Below the pieces are notes generated by a model. That model was given only the letters and a program-made list of their open reading frames with translations. It made no database searches and was not told where the DNA came from. DNA of 64,000 nucleotides. Origin: Arachidicoccus sp. Its GTDB lineage: Bacteria > Bacteroidota > Bacteroidia > Chitinophagales > Chitinophagaceae. Positions 18,978 to 27,597 of the stretch are shown piece after piece (position 1 is the first letter of the stretch; each line of letters starts with the position of its first letter). The position numbers and the translations under genes are program-made. The DNA lies in the NCBI GenBank assembly GCA_028283605.1, contig JAPWKH010000016.1, forward strand, positions 1 to 64,000. Direction: 5' to 3'.

Positions 18978-19388
18978 CTATATGTTGATTAAATTATTTG
19001 ATGCTTCATGCAATAAAGCAACCTTAACAAATAAATTTAATAATATTTCTTCTGAAATGACCAAGTCATCCAGACTGAATTGTGAGTTTGAATATAGTTT
19101 ATCTAATAGAATCAGTAAATATCGGTCCTCTGAAAATATTTTATAAAATTGCGGAGCGCATTCTCGAATATTTTCATTTAGCATGTATAGAGAATGTGTT
19201 TTGGTAACATATCCTCTTAAATATTTTGATATACTTTTAAAAGTAAATTCTATAGATTGATGAAGACAAAAACAGATGTGCTTTTTAGATAATTCTGCTC
19301 TTTGTTCATAAGCCATTTCTTCATAATTAATAGCCCTTTGAATCTCAGATAAAAAGTCAATAGATGCTTGGGTAGTTTTATTTTTCAT
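18978..19388 (-). CDS. HEPN-domain protein
   Basis: A 136-residue helical protein resembling HEPN domains (FCLHQSIEFTFKSISKYLRGYVTKTHSLYMLNENIRECAPQFYKIF). It is a paralogue of the C-terminal half of the neighbouring 301-residue protein: HQSIE, KTHSL and APQ(F/L)Y occur in the same order and spacing. HEPN proteins are often RNases or partners of minimal nucleotidyltransferases in toxin-antitoxin and defence systems. The activity of this one is unknown. Confidence 0.68.
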   Translation of the reverse strand: MKNKTTQASIDFLSEIQRAINYEEMAYEQRAELSKKHICFCLHQSIEFTFKSISKYLRGYVTKTHSLYMLNENIRECAPQFYKIFSEDRYLLILLDKLYSNSQFSLDDLVISEEILLNLFVKVALLHEASNNLINI

Positions 19389-19424
19389 ATAATGCTCAAA
19401 TGGATAGGATAATTAACCATTCAG

Positions 19425-20330
19425 CTATGTATTTACAGATTGTATTGTTTGTTTTTCTATTAAGCTAACTGAGCAATCTTGTAGTAGGGTTACTTGATTT
19501 AATATGTTTGATATTATAGTATCCTCGATATTAAAATCACTATTATATCTGGCGCTTATATATGCATCCTCCAATATTTCGTTCATTTGTTTTTTCTCTT
19601 GTGTATCATCATTAAAAATAGTATATAGTTGTGGAGCGCTCCGGCGAATGTATTTTCTCAAAGCTTGTAATGAATGTGTTTTTTTGTCATATCCCTCCAA
19701 ATGTTTTAAGACATTTCTATAAGTTAACTCAATGGATTGATGAAGAAAGAACGCTACGATTTGAGAGGATTTATTTTCCATTAATAGTTCGGCTGCCTCT
19801 CTGAAATTTATTGCTTTTTGGATATCTTGTTGGAATCCCTCTTTTATTTGTTGCTTCATCTCATTTATTGTAAGTAAAGTTGGCACCGGATATTCTGTCT
19901 TACTATTATCATAAACAATATTTTCATTCATGCAATGCAGCGAATAAAAAATATGACCACGAGAAAGATTTTCTTTCAAGTTGCCTTCATTATGCAGGGA
20001 ACAAGAAACCAATTCATTATTTACATATGGTATTTCTAAAACCGGTTCTAATTCAATAAAGGATTTTTGACTGGATGTCGGAAGAACAATCATTAAATCG
20101 ATATACTTTTTCGAATCGATTTCTATACTCGGATGATTAATTCTGTAGATTCTCGAGGGTTGTAAAACGGCAACAAGAAATTGTATAACAGGTTTTAGTT
20201 CATTTTCACCGTTCGGAATTTGCCGAACTATAGCGGCTAAATTTTCTTTCCAATTTTGTATTTCTTCTTCTTGCTTACAGTTTCCAAGAAAAATATTATT
20301 GGTAATAAACTGTGTGGTTACGGTTTCCAT
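19425..20330 (-). CDS. Protein with N-terminal nucleotidyltransferase-like region and C-terminal HEPN domain
   Basis: 301 residues. The C-terminal half (about 155-290) is HEPN-like (FFLHQSIELTYRNVLKHLEGYDKKTHSLQALRKYIRRSAPQLY). The N-terminal part, with IDSKKYIDLMIVLPT, has the feel of a degenerate minimal nucleotidyltransferase, but no clear GS...DxD catalytic motif is seen. It lies 36 bp from the smaller HEPN paralogue on the same strand, downstream of a SWIM-finger gene. Function unknown; an accessory, possibly stress or defence, role is inferred. Confidence 0.6.
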   Translation of the reverse strand: METVTTQFITNNIFLGNCKQEEEIQNWKENLAAIVRQIPNGENELKPVIQFLVAVLQPSRIYRINHPSIEIDSKKYIDLMIVLPTSSQKSFIELEPVLEIPYVNNELVSCSLHNEGNLKENLSRGHIFYSLHCMNENIVYDNSKTEYPVPTLLTINEMKQQIKEGFQQDIQKAINFREAAELLMENKSSQIVAFFLHQSIELTYRNVLKHLEGYDKKTHSLQALRKYIRRSAPQLYTIFNDDTQEKKQMNEILEDAYISARYNSDFNIEDTIISNILNQVTLLQDCSVSLIEKQTIQSVNT

Positions 20331-20364
20331 AGTAATTCGGATTGAAACGTGAATAAAAAACGTA

Positions 20365-21633
20365 TTATAACTGTTTCACTGAATAAAATTTGCGTAGCGG
20401 ATTGAGACAAGATTGTTCGAACTCCTGAAAGTGTTCTTTGAAGATGGTTATCTTATTTTTTGCTTCATTCATCCATTGTAATATGCCAACATCTCGGATA
20501 GAAGATGCCAGATAAAAATTATCCTCTACAACAATAAAGAAGGTCGCTTCCGAATCGAATTGTACATATGATTTGGCACCTATGTTGACTTTAATAATCA
20601 ATTGATAAAACGCACCTTTGTCTGTGAGTTGAAAATGTAATGTTGGTATTTCCTGTTGGACTTTTATCCGTTTCATGTATTTTAGATAAGGCTTTGCTTT
20701 TAAAATACGCTTTCTAAAAAACGGAAAACAAAAAACGTATTCCTGCCTTTTTAAATTTGGCAAAGCCTTTTCCCAAATATTCAACATCGCTTGCAATTTT
20801 TCACAATTGTTGTCTTTATTTTCAAGAACAAAACGGTTGGTGTATTCCGCAATCTTCCATATTTCATAGCAGTAGCTATTCAGCATTTTTTCGTTTTCGG
20901 AAAGAACCGGTTCATAACTTTTATCTGTACCGCTTAAAAATTTTCCGAAAGATTTTACGTCTGTTCCTGCATTATTTTTGACGGCTAAATTCGGCAATAA
21001 AAATGTCGGTGTTTCAAATCCACTTCTTGGCGGATACATGATTGTATAGATGATTTGTGTATTTACTGAATTTTTACCTTTTGGTTCAGTTTCTGGCAGA
21101 TTGTCTAAGATTTTAAAATATTCATCCGAATCGTCACTTGAAAAGCGATATACATTTCCTAGTATTTTTTTTGGCGTATAATTTTTCTGAATGCCAAAAT
21201 TTCTTTTCTCAAAAAATTTAGGGTACTTGTCGGCAATTTCCATATTACTGTCCGGACGAAAATCTGCAAAATATTCTTCGCCGTAGTAATCAATTATTTT
21301 ATCAATCGTTTTAAAAGCGTGTACACATAATTCTTCCGACTGATTTCCGCAATTGCAGGTTACTCGCAAATTTTCGGACGAAATCAGAAAATCAAGAACA
21401 GCTGTCCAATAGCCGTGATCAGCTTTGAGTTGCAGGCAATTTTCTTTATATGAAACAAAATCAAGCGATAAATAATCCCATCTTTTTTTCTTGAAACTGT
21501 TTCCGTTTACCTGATCATAAAATTGTTCTTTCGTTAAAACAAAAGGCTGGTTTGGAAAACGCACTGTATAAACTTTGCTCGGAATTCCGATAATTTCAGA
21601 ATGCTGTTTCTTCGTTTTTTTATAAATTGCCAT
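20365..21633 (-). CDS. SWIM-type zinc-finger protein of unknown function
   Basis: A 422-residue protein with one SWIM-like motif, CNCGNQSEELCVHAF (CxC-x7-CxH), around residues 96-108, after a segment rich in Lys and aromatic residues. No ATPase, nuclease or membrane domain is recognised. It is first of three minus-strand genes with the two HEPN proteins (35 bp gap) and is divergent from an XRE regulator, which may control it. Confidence 0.65.
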   Translation of the reverse strand: MAIYKKTKKQHSEIIGIPSKVYTVRFPNQPFVLTKEQFYDQVNGNSFKKKRWDYLSLDFVSYKENCLQLKADHGYWTAVLDFLISSENLRVTCNCGNQSEELCVHAFKTIDKIIDYYGEEYFADFRPDSNMEIADKYPKFFEKRNFGIQKNYTPKKILGNVYRFSSDDSDEYFKILDNLPETEPKGKNSVNTQIIYTIMYPPRSGFETPTFLLPNLAVKNNAGTDVKSFGKFLSGTDKSYEPVLSENEKMLNSYCYEIWKIAEYTNRFVLENKDNNCEKLQAMLNIWEKALPNLKRQEYVFCFPFFRKRILKAKPYLKYMKRIKVQQEIPTLHFQLTDKGAFYQLIIKVNIGAKSYVQFDSEATFFIVVEDNFYLASSIRDVGILQWMNEAKNKITIFKEHFQEFEQSCLNPLRKFYSVKQL

Positions 21634-21682
21634 TGGATAAGGTTTTGTTTATCCAAAGCAATGCAGGTTTGTGAAACTGTTC

Positions 21683-21720
21683 TATTCCGCAACAGTATAA
21701 GTTATTCCGCTACAGGAATA
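21683..21720. promoter_or_regulatory. Candidate operator between the SWIM gene and the XRE regulator
   Basis: Two near-identical direct repeats, TATTCCGCAACAG (21683-21695) and TATTCCGCTACAG (21703-21715), are offset by 20 bp, about two helical turns. The second is part of a perfect inverted repeat TATTCC-GCTACA-GGAATA (21703-21720). The position in the divergent intergenic region suggests binding by the adjacent XRE protein. No experimental support. Confidence 0.45.
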
Positions 21721-21785
21721 TTTTATCTTGAAAATGCGAATACGGATGAATAACAATTATCGTTTAAAAACTTAATTTTGTTTCT

Positions 21786-22196
21786 ATGAATACAAAAGAA
21801 GAATCGGCGAAAACAATTCATCAGGGTAGGAACGTAAAGCGTTTTCGTGAAATGCTTGGTATCAAACAGGATGCTTTGGCTTATGAATTGGGCGATGATT
21901 GGAATCAGAAAAAAGTTTCGTTGTTGGAATCAAAAGAAACAATTGAACCGGATATTTTGGAACAGGTTGCTAAGATTCTGAAAGTACCTGCGGAAGCTAT
22001 TAAAAAATTTGACGAAGAAAGCGTGGTAAATATTATATCAAATACTTTCAATGACCAATCAAATGGTTATAACTATTATCCTACGTTCAACATTAACCCT
22101 ATAGAAAAAATAATGGAATTATTCGAACGTCTTCTTGCCAGTGAAAAAGAAAAGACGGAATTGATGAAGGAGATTTTAACGAAGTTGGGCAAGTAG
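21786..22196 (+). CDS. XRE-family helix-turn-helix regulator
   Basis: A 136-residue protein with a Cro/cI-type HTH in the first 70 residues (VKRFREMLGIKQDALAYELGDDWNQKKVSLLE), then a linker and a C-terminal helix that may dimerise. This type is common in Bacteroidota mobile and accessory regions. It is divergent from the SWIM/HEPN genes, suggesting local control. It is the last gene before the cassette array. Confidence 0.82.
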   Translation: MNTKEESAKTIHQGRNVKRFREMLGIKQDALAYELGDDWNQKKVSLLESKETIEPDILEQVAKILKVPAEAIKKFDEESVVNIISNTFNDQSNGYNYYPTFNINPIEKIMELFERLLASEKEKTELMKEILTKLGK

Positions 22197-22320
22197 GTTT
22201 AAATAAATATCAATTTATTCAATTACAGCTATAGGCTCATATTGGAAGTCCAATATTTCAATAAATCTTATCCTTCCGAAATAAATTATTGGGGTTAAAA
22301 GTTCAATTGAAAAACTGCAG

Positions 22321-22399
22321 TTGAATTTTTCCACGTCAGCCCGCCATTTCGCCAAACCGATGTATCTTGCGCAACAGTTACCGATGTTACCTGCTGCCC
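22321..22399. repeat. attC-like spacer A (left end of array, right half only)
   Basis: Sequence CCACGTCAGCCCGCC...CGCCAAACCGATG matches the right arm of the spacers at 24.4, 35.4 and 59.8 kb, but no matching left arm is found. A direct repeat CCGATG (22357-22362 and 22381-22386) brackets an 18-bp tract ending GCGCAACAGTTA. That resembles the right terminus of the IS copies (GTGCAACAGTTA), so it may be an excision or deletion footprint. GTTACCTGCTGCCC at 22386-22399 is the left end of the first module. Confidence 0.6.
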
Positions 22400-22414
22400 T
22401 TTGTCTGTCAGACT

Positions 22415-23368
22415 CTACAAATAAAGTATCGTTAATAGCGTTGCCAAAGAAATTACAAGCCACAATGTCAATCCTTGTAAAATTGGGTTTAGTCCTACGG
22501 AAGCTAATGTTTTTTTAGATAGTCCACAGCCAATTAGAAAAAGTGTAGCTGTTAGTCCTGATTTAGAAATCTGCACAATAGAACTACTGATTTTTTGCAC
22601 AAAAGGAACGTATGTATTTATAATAATAGCAAAAACGAATAACCCAATGAAATAAGGAATTTTAATTTTTTTGTCTTCTGATTTAAAAAGAAATCCACTT
22701 AAAAAAGCTACGGGAATAATCCACAATGCTCTTGCCAGCTTAACGGTTGTGGCAATTTGCATAGCTTCGTTTCCATACTTGCTTGCGGCACCTACAACAG
22801 AACTTGTGTCGTGAATAGCAATAGCACACCATAAACCGAATTGCGATTGCGAAAGATGTAATTGTCCGCCAATAAAAGGAAATAAAAAAAGGGCAATGGA
22901 ATTGAGTATAAAAACAGTTCCCAAAGCTACGCTTATTTGTTTTTCTTCTGCTTTGATAACAGGCGAAACCGCAGCAATAGCACTTCCCCCACATATTGCT
23001 GTTCCCACAGAAATAAGAAAAGATGTTTTATTATTTATCTTCAAAAATTTACCCAACGAATAGCCCAAAATAAGTGTGCCGATAATGGAAACAACTGTAA
23101 ATAAGATTCCGTCTTTTCCCGCTTTTAATGCCGTGCTTACATTCATTCCGAAACCTAATCCTACTACGGAAATCTGCAATAATAAATGCGTGGCTTTATG
23201 ATTAAGATGCAAATAGGGATGTCCGACAAATTGTGCTATCATTATGCCTAAGAACAAAGCAATTGGCGGTGATACGAAAGGCGATAGGCAACATATAAGC
23301 GTTAAGAGAAAAATTACTTTTCTTGTAGTGTTATTCTGTTCTGAATTATTATTCCTGATGTTTTTCAT
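22415..23368 (-). CDS. yeiH: YeiH-family putative sulfate exporter
   Basis: A 317-residue inner-membrane protein with about ten helices, of the conserved hypothetical 698 (YeiH/YadS-like) family. Typical segments are GIMIAQFVGHP, LKINNKTSFLISVGTAICGGSAIAAVSPV and WCAIAIHDTSSVVGAASKYG. The family is proposed to export sulfate or related anions and is often paired with a LysR regulator, as here (the lysR gene ends 71 bp upstream). Both sit in module 1 of the array; the stop codon lies only 15 bp inside the module end. Confidence 0.88.
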   Translation of the reverse strand: MKNIRNNNSEQNNTTRKVIFLLTLICCLSPFVSPPIALFLGIMIAQFVGHPYLHLNHKATHLLLQISVVGLGFGMNVSTALKAGKDGILFTVVSIIGTLILGYSLGKFLKINNKTSFLISVGTAICGGSAIAAVSPVIKAEEKQISVALGTVFILNSIALFLFPFIGGQLHLSQSQFGLWCAIAIHDTSSVVGAASKYGNEAMQIATTVKLARALWIIPVAFLSGFLFKSEDKKIKIPYFIGLFVFAIIINTYVPFVQKISSSIVQISKSGLTATLFLIGCGLSKKTLASVGLNPILQGLTLWLVISLATLLTILYL

Positions 23369-23439
23369 TGCACTAAAAATTATTTCGGTGCAATATTCAG
23401 CAACATTAGCACGACAGGGAAATGATTATTAGCAATCTT

Positions 23440-24336
23440 CTATAACTTAAAGTTATCACGGCTCATAAATTTCAAAAATAATTCTTGCAAGTAATTTGAG
23501 CCGCCTTGTTGGATAATGAAATAAAAATACCGTTCAATGCTCAAATCTTCTATATCTATGATTTTTAGTTCATTATTTTTTAGTTCTTTGAATATGGAAT
23601 GAACAGATAAAAATGCAAAAGCGTTTGAATGAAATAGATAAGATTTAATACTTTCACTACTTTCTAAAATTAGTTCAATATTCAGTTGCGAAAACTTCAC
23701 GTTCACTTTTTTCAAAGCTGCAACAATGACTTCCAAAGAACCCGAACCTTGTTCACGCACAACCAATGGCAACTTTTGCAATTCGTTTAATGTGATTGTT
23801 GATTTTTTGATTGCCTTATTTGTGATGCTTGTGCAAAGCACAATTTCGTCTTTAATGAACGGTATGTATTTTATATTTTGGCGTTTGGATTGTCCTTCAA
23901 CAATGCCTAAATCAATTTTATTGTCCACTAACAGGCTTTCGATATGTTCCGTGTTTCCGTCCGTGAGTTCAATGTGAATGTCGGGAAACTTCTGTTTGAA
24001 TAACGCAAGATATTTAGGCAAAACGTATTGAGCAACAGTAGTGCTTGCACCTAATTTAATAGAGCCTTTCACACTTTCGTTTAGTGCCGCCAAATCAAAT
24101 TCAATGTCCCGGTAAATATTAAAAATACTTTCGGTGTAGTTTAATAACGTAGCACCGGCAACTGTCAGCTTTATTTTCGTTCCGTTTCGTTCAAACAGTT
24201 TGCATTTGTAAAAACTTTCAACTTCCTGAATATGTTTTGTTACGGCAGGTTGTGTAATAAAAAGTTCTTCTGCAGCTTTTGTAAAGTTGAGCCGTTTTGC
24301 AACCGTATGAAATACTTTTAATCTAAAATCAAACAT
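23440..24336 (-). CDS. LysR-family transcriptional regulator (CysL/YeiE-like)
   Basis: A 298-residue regulator with an N-terminal winged HTH (FHTVAKRLNFTKAAEELFITQPAVTKHIQEVE, about 8-40) and a LysR substrate-binding domain. Its pairing with yeiH suggests control by a sulfur metabolite such as sulfite or sulfate, as for CysL- and YeiE-type regulators; this is inference. It is carried in module 1 with yeiH. Confidence 0.86.
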   Translation of the reverse strand: MFDFRLKVFHTVAKRLNFTKAAEELFITQPAVTKHIQEVESFYKCKLFERNGTKIKLTVAGATLLNYTESIFNIYRDIEFDLAALNESVKGSIKLGASTTVAQYVLPKYLALFKQKFPDIHIELTDGNTEHIESLLVDNKIDLGIVEGQSKRQNIKYIPFIKDEIVLCTSITNKAIKKSTITLNELQKLPLVVREQGSGSLEVIVAALKKVNVKFSQLNIELILESSESIKSYLFHSNAFAFLSVHSIFKELKNNELKIIDIEDLSIERYFYFIIQQGGSNYLQELFLKFMSRDNFKL

Positions 24337-24367
24337 TTGTCAAATATAATGATAGCTTCGGTTTTTA

Positions 24368-24456
24368 GGGTTGCAGGTAACGTTTTGGTGTTTGGGCGTG
24401 AAAGTCCGCAGGAACTTTCATGTGTGAACGTCAGTCGCCATAACGCCAAACCGCTG
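24368..24456. repeat. attC-like spacer B, interrupted by IS copy 1
   Basis: Starts with the right end of module 1 (GGGTTGCAGGTAAC), then CGTTTTGGTGTTTGGGCG, a conserved central part (GAAAGTCCGCAGGAACTTTC, then GAACGTCAG) and the right arm CGCCAAACCGCTG. The arms form an imperfect stem with unpaired bases. The last bases of the spacer and the start of module 2 (GTTATTGGCTGCCC) reappear at 26197-26215 after the insertion sequence. Confidence 0.6.
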
Positions 24457-26196
24457 TGCCTGTTGCACAACTAAGATATGCACATTATGTGAATGATAGA
24501 AATTAAGAACGCTTTTTGCGGAATAAATTTTATGCAAGGCAAAAAGAACCTCACCCCACAACTATTCTACAATACAAGTCTGGATCGACTTGTGCCCGAA
24601 GATAATTTTTACAGAAAGCTCAGCAAGGAGCTGGATCTCCACTTTATTTATAAAGCCACTGCAAAATACTACGGCAGGGAAGGACAAGAGAGTATCGATC
24701 CCGTTGTTTTTTTTAAAATATTGCTGGTCGGCTATTTCAACAATATCAACAGTGACCGTGCATTGCTGCGTTATTGTGCCAATTGCTTAGATGTTCGTTT
24801 GTTCTTACAATATGATTTAGGGGAAGACCTACCCTGGCACAGTACCATTAGCCGCACAAGGCAACTGTATGGCGAAGAAGTGTTTTTAAGTTTGTTTCAA
24901 ACAGTATTGAAACTATGTTTAGACAAAGGCATGATACGAGGCAAGCGCCAATGTGTGGACAGCGCCTTCATAAAAGCCAATGCCTCCATGGACAGCTTGA
25001 TAGAAAAAGAAGTGGTAGAAGATGCAAGTGCTTTTGTAAACGAGCTTAACGAGAACAGTGAATACAAAGTAACGACTGAAAGAAAAAAGTTAGTTGACCG
25101 TCATCATAAGTGGAAAGAAGAAGCGTACAAAGGCATGCCCGGCAATAATAAAAGCGATCGTGTGGATGAAGACGGCAATGAAATCCGCCCGAAATTCCTG
25201 AGCAATCATACACATTACAGCCCAACCGACCCCGATGCAAAGATCAGTGTAAAGCCCGGCAAGGCCCGACATCTCAATTATGCAGGACAGTTGGCAGTAG
25301 ATGATGCGCACCACGTGATTACTGGTGCCTGCGCCAGTACGGCGGGTAGTAAAGACAGTGCTATCCTGCATGAAATTGTTGACCAAACCATACACAATCT
25401 TGAAAGCAACGGCATGCAGCTCGAAGAACTGATAGCCGATGCCGGCTACAGCAGCGGCGAAGCTTTGCAATATCTGGATGATAAAAACATAGATGCGTGG
25501 ATACCGAATTTCGGGCAATACAAGCCCTTGCGGGAAGGGTTCATTTATAACAAAGAAAAGAACCAATACGAATGTATAAAAACCACCGGTCACAAAGCCG
25601 TCCTCACATTTAAGGGCACTAAGACCGACAGCAAAGGCTACAGCAAACATATCTACCGCAGCAGCGAGAAAGATTGTAAAAACTGTCCGTTACGCACAGA
25701 GTGCTGCGGAAAAGCTACCAAATTTAAAAAGATAGACAATTCTATATACAAGCCCTTGTATGACAAGATGCACTTAAAGCTTAGGGAGCATCGGGCTTAT
25801 CACCGCAGGTTAGTAAAGCGGCGAAGCTCCACTGTAGAACCAGTACTTGGCACACTTATTAACCATCACAATATGCGACGGATCAATGCGAGGGGCATGC
25901 AAGCGGCCAACAAACACATATTAATGGCAGCGCTATGCTATAATCTGAAGAAATACCTGAAGTTCACCCGTAACCTGCCACAAAGTATGGCAATAGCCCT
26001 GCAAAAAATGAAGGGGAAATCCTTTTATTTTATTTTTTTGATCTTAAGGTTAGCCATACCGGCCAATAGGCGGGTGCCAAAACTTTATGAAATCAGCAAC
26101 CCATAAAAAACAGACTCCGGCATTAAGGCTGTATATGCGTTTTGAAACGGTATTATGGAATCAAAATTTATTTAATTGGTAGTTGTGCAACAGTTA
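24457..26196 (+). mobile_element. IS1182-family insertion sequence, copy 1 (intact)
   Basis: A 1740-bp element with inverted terminal repeats: TGTTGCACAACTA at 24461-24473 and TAGTTGTGCAACA at 26180-26192. The flanks CCGCTG (24451-24456) and CTGCTG (26197-26202) look like a 6-bp target duplication with one difference. It lies at the tip of spacer B, just before GTTA. Two near-identical copies are at 32981 and 36082; this is the only one with an uninterrupted transposase. Confidence 0.88.
24493..26106 (+). CDS. IS1182-family transposase, full length
   Basis: A 537-residue DDE transposase. The N-terminal DUF772-type domain (RLVPEDNFYRKLSKELDL; GQESIDPVVFFKILLVGYF) is followed by the catalytic core with CVDSAFIKANASMDS and ELIADAGYSSGEAL, and a cysteine cluster CKNCPLRTECCGKAT near residues 394-408. 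The C-terminal part has EHRAYHRRLVKRRSSTVEPVLG, expected to supply the final acidic residue. It mobilises the surrounding element. Confidence 0.92.
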   Translation: MIEIKNAFCGINFMQGKKNLTPQLFYNTSLDRLVPEDNFYRKLSKELDLHFIYKATAKYYGREGQESIDPVVFFKILLVGYFNNINSDRALLRYCANCLDVRLFLQYDLGEDLPWHSTISRTRQLYGEEVFLSLFQTVLKLCLDKGMIRGKRQCVDSAFIKANASMDSLIEKEVVEDASAFVNELNENSEYKVTTERKKLVDRHHKWKEEAYKGMPGNNKSDRVDEDGNEIRPKFLSNHTHYSPTDPDAKISVKPGKARHLNYAGQLAVDDAHHVITGACASTAGSKDSAILHEIVDQTIHNLESNGMQLEELIADAGYSSGEALQYLDDKNIDAWIPNFGQYKPLREGFIYNKEKNQYECIKTTGHKAVLTFKGTKTDSKGYSKHIYRSSEKDCKNCPLRTECCGKATKFKKIDNSIYKPLYDKMHLKLREHRAYHRRLVKRRSSTVEPVLGTLINHHNMRRINARGMQAANKHILMAALCYNLKKYLKFTRNLPQSMAIALQKMKGKSFYFIFLILRLAIPANRRVPKLYEISNP

Positions 26197-26267
26197 CTGC
26201 TGTTATTGGCTGCCCATTCTTTCGTCCGTTATTTGTCTGTCGGGTCGGGTGTTGTCGGTGCGTTGGC

Positions 26268-26334
26268 TTGGGTAGCTCTTTTGCATTTTTCTGTTGGGTT
26301 TGTGCGGTTGCGAAAATGCAAATGTGCTACCCAA
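26268..26334. repeat. Long hairpin with internal TCT/TGT loop, near the left end of module 2
   Basis: TTGGGTAGC (26268-26276) pairs with GCTACCCAA (26326-26334) and TTTGCATTTT (26280-26289) pairs with AAAATGCAAA (26313-26322). A symmetric TCT/TGT internal loop separates the two stems. The apical loop contains TTGTGCGGTTGC. A hairpin with the same plan but different stem bases is at 32721-32784 near the other end of the module. It overlaps the stop codon of the DUF2490 gene. Confidence 0.6.
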
Positions 26335-27076
26335 TAGCGTGGACTTTGGTTGTCTTTGTCCGTTTGTGTAACTGATAAGTCAAGTTCAGAAAGATGTTAT
26401 TTTCGTGTAGTTTGGTTGTGCCTGTCAAAGGCAGTCGGGCAATGTGGATATAACCGATATCAAATTTCAGATAAGGTAAAACTGTGTATTCAAGGTTTAG
26501 TCCAATTCTGTCGTGGTCAAAGAAATGATGTTGTGTTGTGCCTGAAAGATTAAAAAGTAATTCATCAAAAACTGAAAGTTTTATTTTGTCTATAAAGTCG
26601 TAACGAAAGCCAAAACGGTTTCTTAGTCGTGTGATGTCAGATTGATTGTTGTCAAACATTCGGTATTCAATCGCTGTCCTGTCCACAACGTAAAACTTTT
26701 TTACAATTATGTGTTGTAGTTCAACTGCTGCCGAAAAACGAATTTCATTATTAGGTTGTGCGATTTCGTCTGTCTTGTTTTGAATAATCCTGTAATGAGA
26801 AAAATAAGCGAAAGGCGATACGGAAACCTTTACATCTTCATTGTGTTGATAATGCACCCAACTTCTGTAAGTAAACATCAAGTTTCTGTCAAACAAGTTT
26901 GCATTGTCAAATCCGTTTTGTCGTCTGTGCTGAAACTCGTTGTCTATTTTGAATTTCTTGCCAACAGGAATACTCAAAGTGCTGCGAAACCAAGCATTGT
27001 AATGTTGTTGTGCCTGTGAAGTCTGGACAATAGAAATCCATATTGCTGTCGTCAGCAATTTTTTTAACCAATTCAT
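26327..27076 (-). CDS. DUF2490 outer-membrane protein
   Basis: A 249-residue protein with a signal peptide (TTAIWISIVQTSQAQ) and alternating hydrophobic beta strands ending in an aromatic-rich region, typical of DUF2490 beta-barrels. Segments such as YNAWFRSTLSIPVGKKFKIDNEFQHRRQNGF are characteristic. Last gene of the sulfur operon in module 2, 9 bp after the YeeE-like gene. Its function is unknown; a porin-like role in sulfur compound passage is only a guess. Confidence 0.75.
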   Translation of the reverse strand: MNWLKKLLTTAIWISIVQTSQAQQHYNAWFRSTLSIPVGKKFKIDNEFQHRRQNGFDNANLFDRNLMFTYRSWVHYQHNEDVKVSVSPFAYFSHYRIIQNKTDEIAQPNNEIRFSAAVELQHIIVKKFYVVDRTAIEYRMFDNNQSDITRLRNRFGFRYDFIDKIKLSVFDELLFNLSGTTQHHFFDHDRIGLNLEYTVLPYLKFDIGYIHIARLPLTGTTKLHENNIFLNLTYQLHKRTKTTKVHAIG

Positions 27077-27085
27077 AGATGTTTT

Positions 27086-27586
27086 TTAGTGTGGAAGTTT
27101 TTCTCTGAAATATCCGTAAACCCAAGTGCCTGCAATGGCACTCAAAAGCGTAACGGCAATAACGGTTGCACCTGTTCCGATTTGTGCAAACAACGGACCG
27201 GGGCAAGCTCCCGTAATTGCCCAACCCAAACCAAAAATTAAACCGCCATAGATTTGTCCTTTATTAAATTCTTTGGGTGAAATTTTAATTGGTTCGCCAT
27301 AAATGGTTTTGATGTTGAATTTCTTAATCAGGAAAACGGAAATCATACCGACAACAATGGCACTCCCGATTATTCCATACATATGAAACGACTGTAAACG
27401 AAACATTTCTTGTATGCGAAACCAACTTACAATTTCTGCTTTTACAAACACAATTCCGAATAAAATTCCTACGATTAAGTATTTCAAATTGTGATACCAC
27501 TTGTGTTCCAAACGACTTTCGTTTACGCACATTGCGTCTAATTCACGAAGTTGTAAATCTTTTTCTATATCTGTATTTTGTTGCAT
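27086..27586 (-). CDS. YeeE/YedE-type sulfur transporter subunit (DUF6691-like)
   Basis: A 166-residue membrane protein with four or five helices and the family motif GLIFGLGWAITGACPGPLFAQIG, including the conserved cysteine of ACPGP. It is one half of the split YeeE/YedE system; the other half is the next gene upstream (27598). The family takes up thiosulfate or related sulfur species. Here it accompanies persulfide dioxygenase and rhodanese genes. Confidence 0.87.
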   Translation of the reverse strand: MQQNTDIEKDLQLRELDAMCVNESRLEHKWYHNLKYLIVGILFGIVFVKAEIVSWFRIQEMFRLQSFHMYGIIGSAIVVGMISVFLIKKFNIKTIYGEPIKISPKEFNKGQIYGGLIFGLGWAITGACPGPLFAQIGTGATVIAVTLLSAIAGTWVYGYFREKLPH

Positions 27587-27597
27587 TTCTGTTTTAG

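Noticed and set aside
25090-25650. Antisense 186-codon frame in IS copy 1 (also 33720-34175 and 36714-37274)
   Set aside because: It lies fully inside the transposase on the opposite strand and is repeated only because the IS is; the protein has no recognisable features.
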